This document shows positions 24,387-32,900 of a stretch of 64,000 nucleotides of DNA, one piece after another. Source of the stretch: Chromobacterium phragmitis (lineage in GTDB: Bacteria; Pseudomonadota; Gammaproteobacteria; Burkholderiales; Chromobacteriaceae); assembly GCF_003325475.1 (NCBI RefSeq), contig NZ_CP029495.1, positions 1,612,001-1,676,000 on the forward strand, written 5' to 3'. How positions within the stretch are numbered: position 1 is the stretch's first letter; every line of letters begins with the position of its first letter. Position numbers and translations under genes: made by a program. The notes beneath the pieces are model-generated. The model was not told the origin of the DNA and searched no databases. It saw only the letters and a program-made list of their open reading frames with translations.

Positions 24387-26261
24387 TCACTTCACGCTGG
24401 CCGGATAATGGCCAGCCACCCAGCTTTCGAAGCGGTCGAACATCGCCGCGTCGCCTTCCGCGTTGTCGGCGATCCGCTCCGCGCCGTGCACCAGGCGGAT
24501 ATGCGCGTCCAGATCGGCCGGGTATTGCGCCGGATAGTCGCGGGCGGCGGCTTCGGCGATCAGCCGCTGCGCCTCGGCCCAGGCCTCGGCCGCGCTCTGG
24601 TTGCAGCTGTCTGCCAGATAGCGCGCGTTGAACGGCTCGCCGGTCAGGCGCACCAGGGTGGCGTTGTGGTTGATGCTGTTGCCCGGGCCCCAGTAGTGCT
24701 CGGCCAGCAGCGGGCCGATGGCCGGGTTGTCGGTCAGGTAGCCGAACTTGCCGATGAAGTAGGCGCGGGTCTGGTACACCGCCATATTGGCCAGCAGATA
24801 GCCGTGATAGGCGGCGGCCGATTCCTGGTTCAGCAGGTGCGGAATCGCCATCAACGGGCGCGGGCTGACGTCCACGCCCAGGATGCGCTTCTCGCAATCG
24901 CGCGCCAGCCGCAGCACGCGCTCGGCGGAGAGTTCGCTCTCCGGCAACGCGTACAGCGCGCGTTCGAAGTAAGCGACGACGGCGATGGAGCGCTCGGCAT
25001 AGGCGGCGAACGGCTGCGTCGCCTCGATGCGCGCGCGGATCAGCTCGTCCGGGATGGCCTCGCCCTTGCTATCGCGCGCGTAGCGCTTCAGCCAGTCGGC
25101 GTCTTCCAGCAGGCTGTCGCAGAACATGCTCTGGGTTTCGGCGTAAGCCATGGAAGTGGGCGCGAACTCCTGCGAGAAGCACGGCGAATTCTGCGTCACA
25201 TTGGCGAAGTGCGCGGCATGGCCGCCTTCGTGGAACAGGGTGTTGATGGCGCGCGCGCCGCTGCCCACCTGGTCCGGCTTGGCCTCGGCGGTGAAGTTGA
25301 TCTGGCCCGGCACCCACTGGACGCCGTCATAGAAGGCCGGGATCGGGCCGTGGCAGAAGCCGTTCTGATACTTGCCCTCGCGCTCCACCAGATCCAGCTG
25401 CATGGTGGCGCCGCGATACTGGATGCCCAGGCGGCGGAAGCTCAGCACCCAGCGCTCCACCGCCTTGGCGAAGGGCAGGTAGGGGTCCATCTGGCGGGTC
25501 ACGTCGCCGCTCATGTGGAAGCGCAGGTTGTGGCCCGACAGCGCGTCCGCGCCGTGTTTGGCCTGCAGATCGTCCAGCGCGCGTTGGTTGGCGTCGCGGG
25601 TGCGCGCCTCGAAATCGTCCAGAATGGCGAACAGCTGATCCGGCGTCATCTGCTCGTTTTTCTTGACCTTGTATTCGAAATAATCGGCGTAGCCCAGGCT
25701 GCGCGCCAGCGCGTTGCGCTTGCTCACGATGGCGAGGAAGCCGTTGTCCAGCGCCCAACGCTCCAGCGCCAGGTAAGCGTCCAGCGAGCTCTTGCGCGCC
25801 GCCTCGTCGCGGTTGGTGCCCAAGTTGGTGCTGAGCATGCTCAGCGTCGCCTCTTCGCGCTCTCCAGCCTCGTTGAGGTGATGCATCTTGTAAGCGCGGC
25901 GCTTGGCGAACAACGCGGACTCCAGCTCCACCAGCTCGGTCATCAGTTGGCGCGCTTCGTCGCTTTCAATGATGTTGCTGTCGAACAGCGCCAGCCAGCC
26001 CTTGAAGCCATGCAGCAAGGCGTCGCGCTCGGCATCGGCCGGCAAGGCCTGCAGCTCGGCGATGGCGTCCTTGGCGCGCGCCAGCCGCGCCGGGCTGGAA
26101 ATGAAATCCTTGTAGGCTGCCTCGGCGCGGACGAAGCCTGCGTCGTCGTCGGACACCGCCATATAGGTGTCCCAGAACAGGTCTTCCTTGGCCTTGTGCA
26201 CGGCCAGGTACTCGTGGTTGAGCGCGTCGAACTCGCGGCGCAGCGCTGCCAATGCGGTCAT
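24387..26261 (-). CDS. M3-family zinc metallopeptidase (oligoendopeptidase-like)
   Basis: A 624-residue cytoplasmic peptidase with the thimet-type zinc motif HEGGH at 344-348 in INTLFHEGGHAAHFA and the third ligand Glu expected downstream in the SMAYAETQSMF region. M3 enzymes cut short peptides. The sequence FCHGPIPAFYDGVQWVPGQINFTAEA fits the M3 catalytic domain. ATG at 26261 has AGGAGA. It is transcribed alone. Confidence 0.87.
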   Translation of the reverse strand: MTALAALRREFDALNHEYLAVHKAKEDLFWDTYMAVSDDDAGFVRAEAAYKDFISSPARLARAKDAIAELQALPADAERDALLHGFKGWLALFDSNIIESDEARQLMTELVELESALFAKRRAYKMHHLNEAGEREEATLSMLSTNLGTNRDEAARKSSLDAYLALERWALDNGFLAIVSKRNALARSLGYADYFEYKVKKNEQMTPDQLFAILDDFEARTRDANQRALDDLQAKHGADALSGHNLRFHMSGDVTRQMDPYLPFAKAVERWVLSFRRLGIQYRGATMQLDLVEREGKYQNGFCHGPIPAFYDGVQWVPGQINFTAEAKPDQVGSGARAINTLFHEGGHAAHFANVTQNSPCFSQEFAPTSMAYAETQSMFCDSLLEDADWLKRYARDSKGEAIPDELIRARIEATQPFAAYAERSIAVVAYFERALYALPESELSAERVLRLARDCEKRILGVDVSPRPLMAIPHLLNQESAAAYHGYLLANMAVYQTRAYFIGKFGYLTDNPAIGPLLAEHYWGPGNSINHNATLVRLTGEPFNARYLADSCNQSAAEAWAEAQRLIAEAAARDYPAQYPADLDAHIRLVHGAERIADNAEGDAAMFDRFESWVAGHYPASVK

Positions 26262-26403
26262 TGCCTTTGTCTCCTGATTAGAATGGCGCAGCCGCTGAAA
26301 ACGACAACGGCATGCATGAGCAAGTTTCATTTCAGACTGTCAGCAAGGTCAAGCGAATACTGAACTTTGTCGTCAAATAGCATGATTCTTGCGCATTGCT
26401 CGC

Positions 26404-27546
26404 TCAGCAGGCCGGACGATATTCGACGCGGTGCGCCTCGGTCGCCAGCGGCACTTCCCAGTGGCTGAGCATGCGGTCTATCGCCTGGTTGGGCAGCGTG
26501 CTGTCGCGGCGGCTGTTGCGCGCCTTGATTTCGCGCTCGCCGTGCTCCAGATAAATGATGCTGACCTCGGCGTGATAGGCGTACAGCAAGTCCAGCGTCT
26601 TCTTGCGCATGCGCTCGGACAGATGGGTGGCGTTCCAGATGAACGGCGCCTGGCTTCTCAGCAGCGCCTTGGCCCGGTCCACCGCCAGATGCACGGCGGC
26701 GCCAGCGCGCGGGCCGTGTTTCAGCCCCAATTCGGCGCGCGCGTCATCGTAGGAAATCACCGGCAATCCGCCGCCCTCCGCGCGCGTCCAGCTGTCCTTG
26801 CCGGAGGCCGGCAAGCCGGACAGCATCACCACCCGGGAACCGGAAGCCTGATAGAACGGGTAGTCGGGCGCGATGCCGCCGCCGGCGCGGAAATAGGCGA
26901 TGCGGGTATGCTCGTCGGCGAAGGCGCGCGGCGCGTCCAGGCAGCCCTCCTCCCTAGCCAGCTCTCGAAACAGCTCGATATCGTCCAACACCTTGCGCTG
27001 GTCGGCGCAGACCCGGCCCAGCATGTCCGCCTCGGCCAGCGCCGCCAGCTCGCGCAGCGATACTTCCCAGGACAACTTGCGCGCCAGATATTCGGCGTCA
27101 TGGCCGCTGCGGTCGCCGCGTATCGCGTAAAACGGCAGCAGGTGCGCCGCCACCAGGCGGCACACCCGCTCACGCAAGGCGAACGGCACGCCGGCTCGCC
27201 ACATCAGCACCCGCGCGTCCACCGCGCCGCGGCGGGAATGGCCGGCGCTGGTGACGCGGCCATCCGGCTGCGTCACCGTGCACGGCGGCTTGGCGATGTC
27301 GTGCAGCAAGGCGGCGTAAAACAGGACGAAGCGCCGCTCGGCGTCGCCATTCCAGTAATCGGGCAGCTCCAGCATCCGCTCGCATACCATGCGGGTGTGG
27401 GTCCATACATCGCCTTCGGCATGATGAACCGGGTCCTGCGGCGTGGCGTCCAGCTCGCGCAGCGCCGGTATCGCCAGCCGCAGCGCCTGCCAGTCCGGCT
27501 CGCCGGCCGCCGGCGTCAGCGCGGCCAGGTCCTGATAGCTCGTCAT
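26404..27546 (-). CDS. HD-domain / polynucleotide-kinase fusion protein
   Basis: A 380-residue two-domain protein. Residues about 1-200 form an HD phosphohydrolase (HHAEGDVWTHT at 41-51 and LLHDIAKP with the HD pair at 82-83). Residues about 235-380 form a P-loop polynucleotide kinase (VVMLSGLPASGKDSW, Walker A near 244-252; ISYDDAR; IWNATHLSERMRKK). This pairs a 5'-kinase with a phosphatase-type domain, the two activities needed to heal broken RNA ends. It overlaps the RNA ligase gene upstream by four bases (ATGA), so the pair is an operon. Confidence 0.85.
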   Translation of the reverse strand: MTSYQDLAALTPAAGEPDWQALRLAIPALRELDATPQDPVHHAEGDVWTHTRMVCERMLELPDYWNGDAERRFVLFYAALLHDIAKPPCTVTQPDGRVTSAGHSRRGAVDARVLMWRAGVPFALRERVCRLVAAHLLPFYAIRGDRSGHDAEYLARKLSWEVSLRELAALAEADMLGRVCADQRKVLDDIELFRELAREEGCLDAPRAFADEHTRIAYFRAGGGIAPDYPFYQASGSRVVMLSGLPASGKDSWTRAEGGGLPVISYDDARAELGLKHGPRAGAAVHLAVDRAKALLRSQAPFIWNATHLSERMRKKTLDLLYAYHAEVSIIYLEHGEREIKARNSRRDSTLPNQAIDRMLSHWEVPLATEAHRVEYRPAC

Positions 27547-28382
27547 CGCGGCTCTCCCGGCCAAGCCCAGTCCGCCGCCTCGCGCTCGGCGAACAGGTCG
27601 ATCCCCGTTGCCAGCTGGTTGGGCACGATGGGCCGCGACTGCCAGTGGCTGTCGTTATCGGCCATGGTCTGCAGGAAATCGGCGCGCACCCATTTGTAGC
27701 GCTCCACGGTTTCCTCGCCCTCCTCCACCTTGATGTACAGGCCTTCGGCCAGATCGGAGGCTTCGGTTTCGGCCAGCGCGCGCTCGGCGTCCAGTCCCTG
27801 CCGGCGGGCGGCCTGCCGCAAGGCGTCGCGCCAGGCCGGCGATTTGGCCAGGGACGGCCGGATCAGCGCCAGCAGATCAGAAAGACGGCGCGGCGCCGGA
27901 CCGGCATACAGCACCGGCACCGATACCACCGGCGAGCGCGCCTGCTGCGCCAGCACGCGGCGGCGCGCCGGCGTGGACAAGAAGCGGCCGGTTTCGGCGT
28001 CGTACAGATCGAACTCCAGAAAAAGATGCGGCAAGCGGTCGTAAAACACCGTGTGCTTGGCATGCATCCACTCGCCGTACATCAGGTAGCGCGCGCCCAG
28101 CAGCCCGCGCAGGCGCGCCTCGTGCGCGGCCGCCCAGGTTTTGAACAGCGCGAAATGCTTCTCGCGGCCGCCGCCGCTCAGGTAATGACCGCGGCTCTGC
28201 AGCCGCATTGCGCCGTCTTCGGCGAAGCGTAGGCCGGCGTTGGCGCCGTCCATTTTTTCTTCCACCACGATGTGGCGGCCCAGCAGCGCCGCATACGGCG
28301 TCTGGTCTCGGTCCTCGTCTCCCGGCTGCAGGCGCGAGCCTTGCAGATGCGGGGTGCGGGGATACTTGATGATGGTATCCAT
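27543..28382 (-). CDS. RNA ligase (T4 Rnl2-like family)
   Basis: A 279-residue nucleotidyltransferase. The ligase motif KxDG is KMDG at 43-46 (VVEEKMDGANAGL), giving the AMP-accepting lysine K43; further motifs are RGHYL (motif Ia-like), YLMYGEWMHAKHTVFY (III), EGLYIKVEEGEE (IV) and ERYKWVRADF (V). It should seal 3'-OH/5'-P RNA ends. It is translationally coupled to the HD-kinase gene. Confidence 0.88.
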   Translation of the reverse strand: MDTIIKYPRTPHLQGSRLQPGDEDRDQTPYAALLGRHIVVEEKMDGANAGLRFAEDGAMRLQSRGHYLSGGGREKHFALFKTWAAAHEARLRGLLGARYLMYGEWMHAKHTVFYDRLPHLFLEFDLYDAETGRFLSTPARRRVLAQQARSPVVSVPVLYAGPAPRRLSDLLALIRPSLAKSPAWRDALRQAARRQGLDAERALAETEASDLAEGLYIKVEEGEETVERYKWVRADFLQTMADNDSHWQSRPIVPNQLATGIDLFAEREAADWAWPGEPR

Positions 28383-28450
28383 GATCAGGGTCTTTTCTTG
28401 TTGTTATCGAATGGCGCGCGCCCTCCCGGACCGCGCCTGGCCCGCCGCGC

Positions 28451-28945
28451 TCAGGCGGCGAGCAGCAAGTCCAGCCGGCGGCCGTCGCGCAGCGGCTGCA
28501 TGTCGAAGCCCAGCTTCCGCGCCAGCGACAGCATCGCCACATTGCCGGGCGCGCAATGGGCGCGGATGCGGCGGCACGCCAGCCGCTCGCGGCCGAAGGC
28601 CAGCATCAGCCCCGCGGCTTCAACCGCGTAGCCTTGCCGCCAGGCGGCTTCGGCCAGCTCGATGCCGAATTCGGCCTCGCCGGCGTCCACGCCGCGCAGG
28701 CCGGCCGAACCGATCAGCGCGCCGTCGGCGCGGACGATGGCCAGCTGCCAATCGCGGCGCGGCGACTGTCTTTGCTGCGCCAGAAAGCCGCTCAGCAAGC
28801 GCGCGCTGAAGTCCGCGCGCGTCTGCTCCACCGCGTAATGGCGGCCGAAAGCGGCCCCGCGGCGCACTGCTAGATACGCGTCCAGATCCGACGGCAGGAA
28901 ATCGCGCAGCCGCAGCCTGCCGTTCGGCTCGGCCAAGGTCAGCAT
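28451..28945 (-). CDS. GNAT-family N-acetyltransferase (RimJ/RimL-like)
   Basis: A 164-residue acetyltransferase. The order RLRDFLPSDLDAYLAVRR, DGALIGSAGLRG, EFGIELAEAAWRQGYAVEAAGLML and ENVAMLSLARKLGF-like (GNVAMLSLARKLGF) is typical of the RimJ/RimL group that modifies protein N-termini or small molecules. ATG at 28945 has GGAG upstream and overlaps the preceding small gene by seven bases. Confidence 0.85.
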   Translation of the reverse strand: MLTLAEPNGRLRLRDFLPSDLDAYLAVRRGAAFGRHYAVEQTRADFSARLLSGFLAQQRQSPRRDWQLAIVRADGALIGSAGLRGVDAGEAEFGIELAEAAWRQGYAVEAAGLMLAFGRERLACRRIRAHCAPGNVAMLSLARKLGFDMQPLRDGRRLDLLLAA

Positions 28946-29124
28946 GAGCCATGCTCCAGCCGGCGTTGGTCTACGCGCTGTTCCAGCCGCTGCCTGCGCA
29001 GTTGCTCTTGATCCGCCAGCAGTTGTCGCCGCGGCGTTTCGGTGTAAAGGGTGGACGGGGAAACGGGCTCGTCGCCGAGCATGTCGCGCAGCAAGTGGCG
29101 CGACAGGATAAAGATCGATGCCAT
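28939..29124 (-). CDS. Small hypothetical protein coupled to the acetyltransferase
   Basis: A 61-residue protein: a short hydrophobic start (MASIFILSRHLLRDML), then a charged helix rich in Gln and Arg (RRQLLADQEQLRRQRLEQR). The stop overlaps the acetyltransferase start (ATGCTGA), which supports translation. No family recognised. Confidence 0.5.
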   Translation of the reverse strand: MASIFILSRHLLRDMLGDEPVSPSTLYTETPRRQLLADQEQLRRQRLEQRVDQRRLEHGSC

Positions 29125-29301
29125 GATGGCGGTACCTGTAAAGAGCGATGAAAGAGCGAGGAGCTGCGCGCGCCGGGCGGCGCCGCGGCTCCGATATGTT
29201 CCCGCGCTCAGGGCGCTTTTCAGGATGCGCGAAGGCGGGAGCGCGCAGTCTGCTCCCGCCGATGGCCATTCGTCAAGCATAAGCGGGCAAGCGGGCCGGA
29301 C

Positions 29302-29604
29302 TCACCACCGCCGGCGAATCTCCCGGACCGGCGCGCGCGCGGCGCGCCAGCGCCACAGTCCGGTGCGCAACGCGGCATCCATCAGGCCCAGTTGCAGGCC
29401 CACCATCACCGCGTACAGCAGCATGCCCCAGCCCACCGGCATCCACGGCACCGCCCACTCGCTCAAATGCGGATACAACAGCCAGGCCAACAGCAGGCCG
29501 GCAACCAAGGTGAGCTCCACCGCGCGCCAGGAGCGCGTGCGCAGCGCCAGCCGGACGCCGATGTCGGTCAGAAAGAACACCAGGCAGAGCAGGTAGAGTT
29601 CCAT
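29302..29604 (-). CDS. Hypothetical inner-membrane protein
   Basis: A 100-residue protein with three or four membrane helices (LYLLCLVFFLTDIGVRLAL, ELTLVAGLLLAWLLYP, VGWGMLLYAVMVGLQLGLM) and a basic C-terminal tail. No family recognised. ATG at 29604. It lies 169 bp downstream of nothing else on this strand and appears monocistronic. Confidence 0.6.
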   Translation of the reverse strand: MELYLLCLVFFLTDIGVRLALRTRSWRAVELTLVAGLLLAWLLYPHLSEWAVPWMPVGWGMLLYAVMVGLQLGLMDAALRTGLWRWRAARAPVREIRRRW

Positions 29605-29910
29605 TGTCGATTCCCCGAAACCGCGGACGGCGTCGCCGCGGGATGGCTCCGCTGTCCTACATTATCCAGCGCCTGCCGCCTCCCGCGATTCCGGCGCTTC
29701 GCTCCCCCTGTTATGCGGTTTATAGCCAAACCCGTCCAAACTACCAGTCCTGTTCTGCATGCAAATGATCTATGTAACCGGCATTGGCGAATCACATTGT
29801 CAGACAAAATACGAAAAGCATCGATTCCATAGCGCTTCAGTACAATGTTCTCTCTCTCCCGGCCTCACTATTCTGCGAGGGTCGGCAAACCACCCTCCAG
29901 GAGCCACCAC
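29605..29910 (+). other. Intergenic leader of the adhesin gene
   Basis: 306 bp without a gene. GC content drops sharply between about 29700 and 29860, as expected for a promoter region. A TTGTC-A-GACAA inverted repeat (29797-29807) and a TACAAT possible -10 (about 29840-29845) are visible, but no convincing -35 pairs with it. The adhesin ribosome site AGGAG lies at 29899-29903. Confidence 0.45.
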
Positions 29911-32900
29911 ATGGCCACCAGCACCCAAGGACACATCCTCGCGCTGCAAGGCAGCGTCAAGGCAATCGGCATCGACGGCAAAACACGCCTGCTGAAAGTG
30001 GGCGACATCCTGCTCCCCGGTGAGCAGCTGCAGCTGGAGAACGGCGCCGCCATCGACATCGGCCGGACCGACGGCCAGACGATTCACATCGACGGCACCC
30101 GCCAAGTGACGCTGACCGAAGAAGTGCTGCGCCCGCAGCATGCCGACGCCACCGAAGCCGCCATCGCTCCGCTGGCGCCGGAAGCCCAGCAGATTCTCGC
30201 CGCGCTGGACAATCCCAACCCGGGCCCCAACGCCAATCCTTTCGACAATCTCGACCCCGCCGCCGCCGGCCTGAACGATCCGGGCGGCGAGAACAGCGGC
30301 CACTCCTTCATCCGCATCGGCCGCATTTCGGAATCCCTCTCCAGCCTGTCGCTGGACAGCGCGCCGGTTTCAGCCGCGGCGACGCAGTCCTCTCTGGCCG
30401 CGGCCAATGCAACGCCGGACTCGCCGCCGTTCTTCACCAACGCCAACGGCGCGCCGCTGGGCAGCGATCTGAACGTCACCACCAAGGAAGACACCCCGGT
30501 CAGCGGCGCGCTGACCGCCAGCGATCCGGACGGAGATCCGCTCACCTTCGTCAAAGGCTCCGATCCCGCCCATGGCGTGGTCATCGTCAATCCCAATGGC
30601 AGCTGGACCTACACCCCGGGGCAGGACTACAACGGCAACGACGCCTTCACCGTCACCGTCAACGATGGCCGCGGCGGCACCGCCACCGTCACCGTCAATG
30701 TCGGCGTCACTCCGGTCAACGATCCCCCGGTCTTCGGCGGCAACGATCATGGCGTCGTGGTCGAGGATGACGTCACCCAGGTCAGCGGCACCCTGGTGGT
30801 CAAAGACCCCGACGCGGGCGAGTCCGGCTTCCAGCCGCAGGCCGACATCACGGTAGACTACGGCACCTTCCATTTCGACAGCGGCACCGGCCAGTGGACC
30901 TTCACCCTGGACAACGCCAAGGCCCAGGCGCTGACCAACGCCGACCGTTTCGACCGCGCCTTCACCGTCCAGTCGCTGGACGGCACCACCCATACCGTCA
31001 CCGTCACCATCCAGGGCAAGGACGATGCCGCCATCATCACCGGCGACAACGGCGCCGTCACCGAGGACAAAAACGTCTCGGCAAGCAACACCCTGGACTA
31101 CGACGGCAAGCTCAACATCGTCGATCCCGACCAAGGCCAGGCGGTGTTCAACGCCGCCCGCGTGGACAGCCAGGCCGGCAATCTCGGCAGCCTCACCATC
31201 GATGCCGCCGGCAACTGGCACTACAGCGTCGACAACGCCAAGGTCCAATACCTGGGACAGGGCGATACCCGCACCGAGTCGTTCACCGTCTACTCGCAGG
31301 ACGGCACGTCCCACAACGTCGTCGTCGTCGTCAACGGCGTCAACGACCCCGCCAAGATCGGCGGCGCTGGCGACATCGGCGACGGCACCGTCAAGGAAGA
31401 CACGCCGGCCCAAACGGTGGCCAGCGGCAAACTGACCGTGGCCGATGTCGATCAGGGCCAGGCCCAACTGCAGCCCTCCCAGCAAGTCACCGACTACGGC
31501 ACCTTCCAGGCCAGCGCCGACGGCACCTGGACCTTCACCATCAACAACGGCAGCGACAAGGTGCAGGCGCTAGGCGAGGGCGACACCGTTCCGCTGCAAT
31601 TCACCGTCACCTCCAAGGATGGCAGCGCCACCTCCGTGGTCACCATCCATGTGCTGGGCACCAACGACGCCGCCGTGATCGGCGGCGCCGACAATGGCAC
31701 CGTGATAGAAGACAAACTATTGGATGTGGGCGGCTCGCTCACCGTAAAAGATGTCGATCAAGGGCAATCGTTCTTCCAGGCGCAATCCGGCACCAAAGGC
31801 ACCTACGGCACGTTCAGCATCGACGCCAGCGGCAACTGGAAGTACGACCTCAACAACAGCGACCCCGCAGTCCAAGCGCTCAACCAGGGCGAGTCCCGCA
31901 TCGAATCCTTCACGGTCAAGAGCGCTGACGGCACCCCCTCCACCGTCACCGTCACCATTCTCGGCACCAACGACCCCGCGATCATCACCCCGCACACGCC
32001 AGACGACGGCCATGGACAGGTCAAGGAAGACACCGTCCTCACCACCCAGGGCAAGCTCGACGTCACCGACGTCGACACCGGACAAGCGTTCTTCCAGGCG
32101 CAAAACAACACCACCGGCACCTACGGCGCGTTCAGCATCGACGCCAACGGCAACTGGCATTACAACCTCAACAACAGTGATCCCATCGTCCAGGCACTGA
32201 ATGAAGGCGAGTCCCGCATCGAATCCTTCATCGTCAAGAGCATCGACGGCACCACCTCCACCGTCACCGTCACCGTCGTCGGCACCAACGACATCCCGGT
32301 GTTCTCCGGCGCCGACCACGGCGCCGTCACCGAGGACCTCAACGTCTCCGCCGCCAACACCCTCGACTACATCGGCAAGCTCAACGTCGTCGACCCCGAC
32401 CAGAACCAGTCGGCAATCGACCCCAGCCGCGTCGGCAGCCACGCCGGCAACCTCGGCAGCCTCACCATCGACGACGCCGGCAACTGGCACTACGCCGTCG
32501 ACAACGCCAAGGTCCAGTATCTGGGACAGGGCGACACCCTCACCGAGGTCTTCACCGTCTATTCCAAGGACGGCACGGCCCACGACATCACCGTCATCGT
32601 CAACGGCGTCAACGACATCCCGGTATTCTCCGGCGCCGACCATGGCGCGGTTACCGAGGACTTCAACGTCTCCGCCGCCAACACCCTCGACTACATCGGC
32701 AGGCTCAACGTCGTCGACCCCGACCAGAACCAGTCGGCAATCGACCCCAGCCGCGTCGGCAGCCGCGCCGGCAACCTCGGCAGCCTCACCATCGACGCCG
32801 CCGGCAACTGGCACTACGCCGTCGACAACGCCAAGGTCCAGTATCTGGGACAGGGCGATACCCTCACAGAGGTCTTCACCGTCTATTCCAAGGATGGCAC

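Noticed and set aside
29797..29807. TTGTC-A-GACAA inverted repeat as an adhesin operator
   Set aside because: Short and single; no regulator or second copy supports it.
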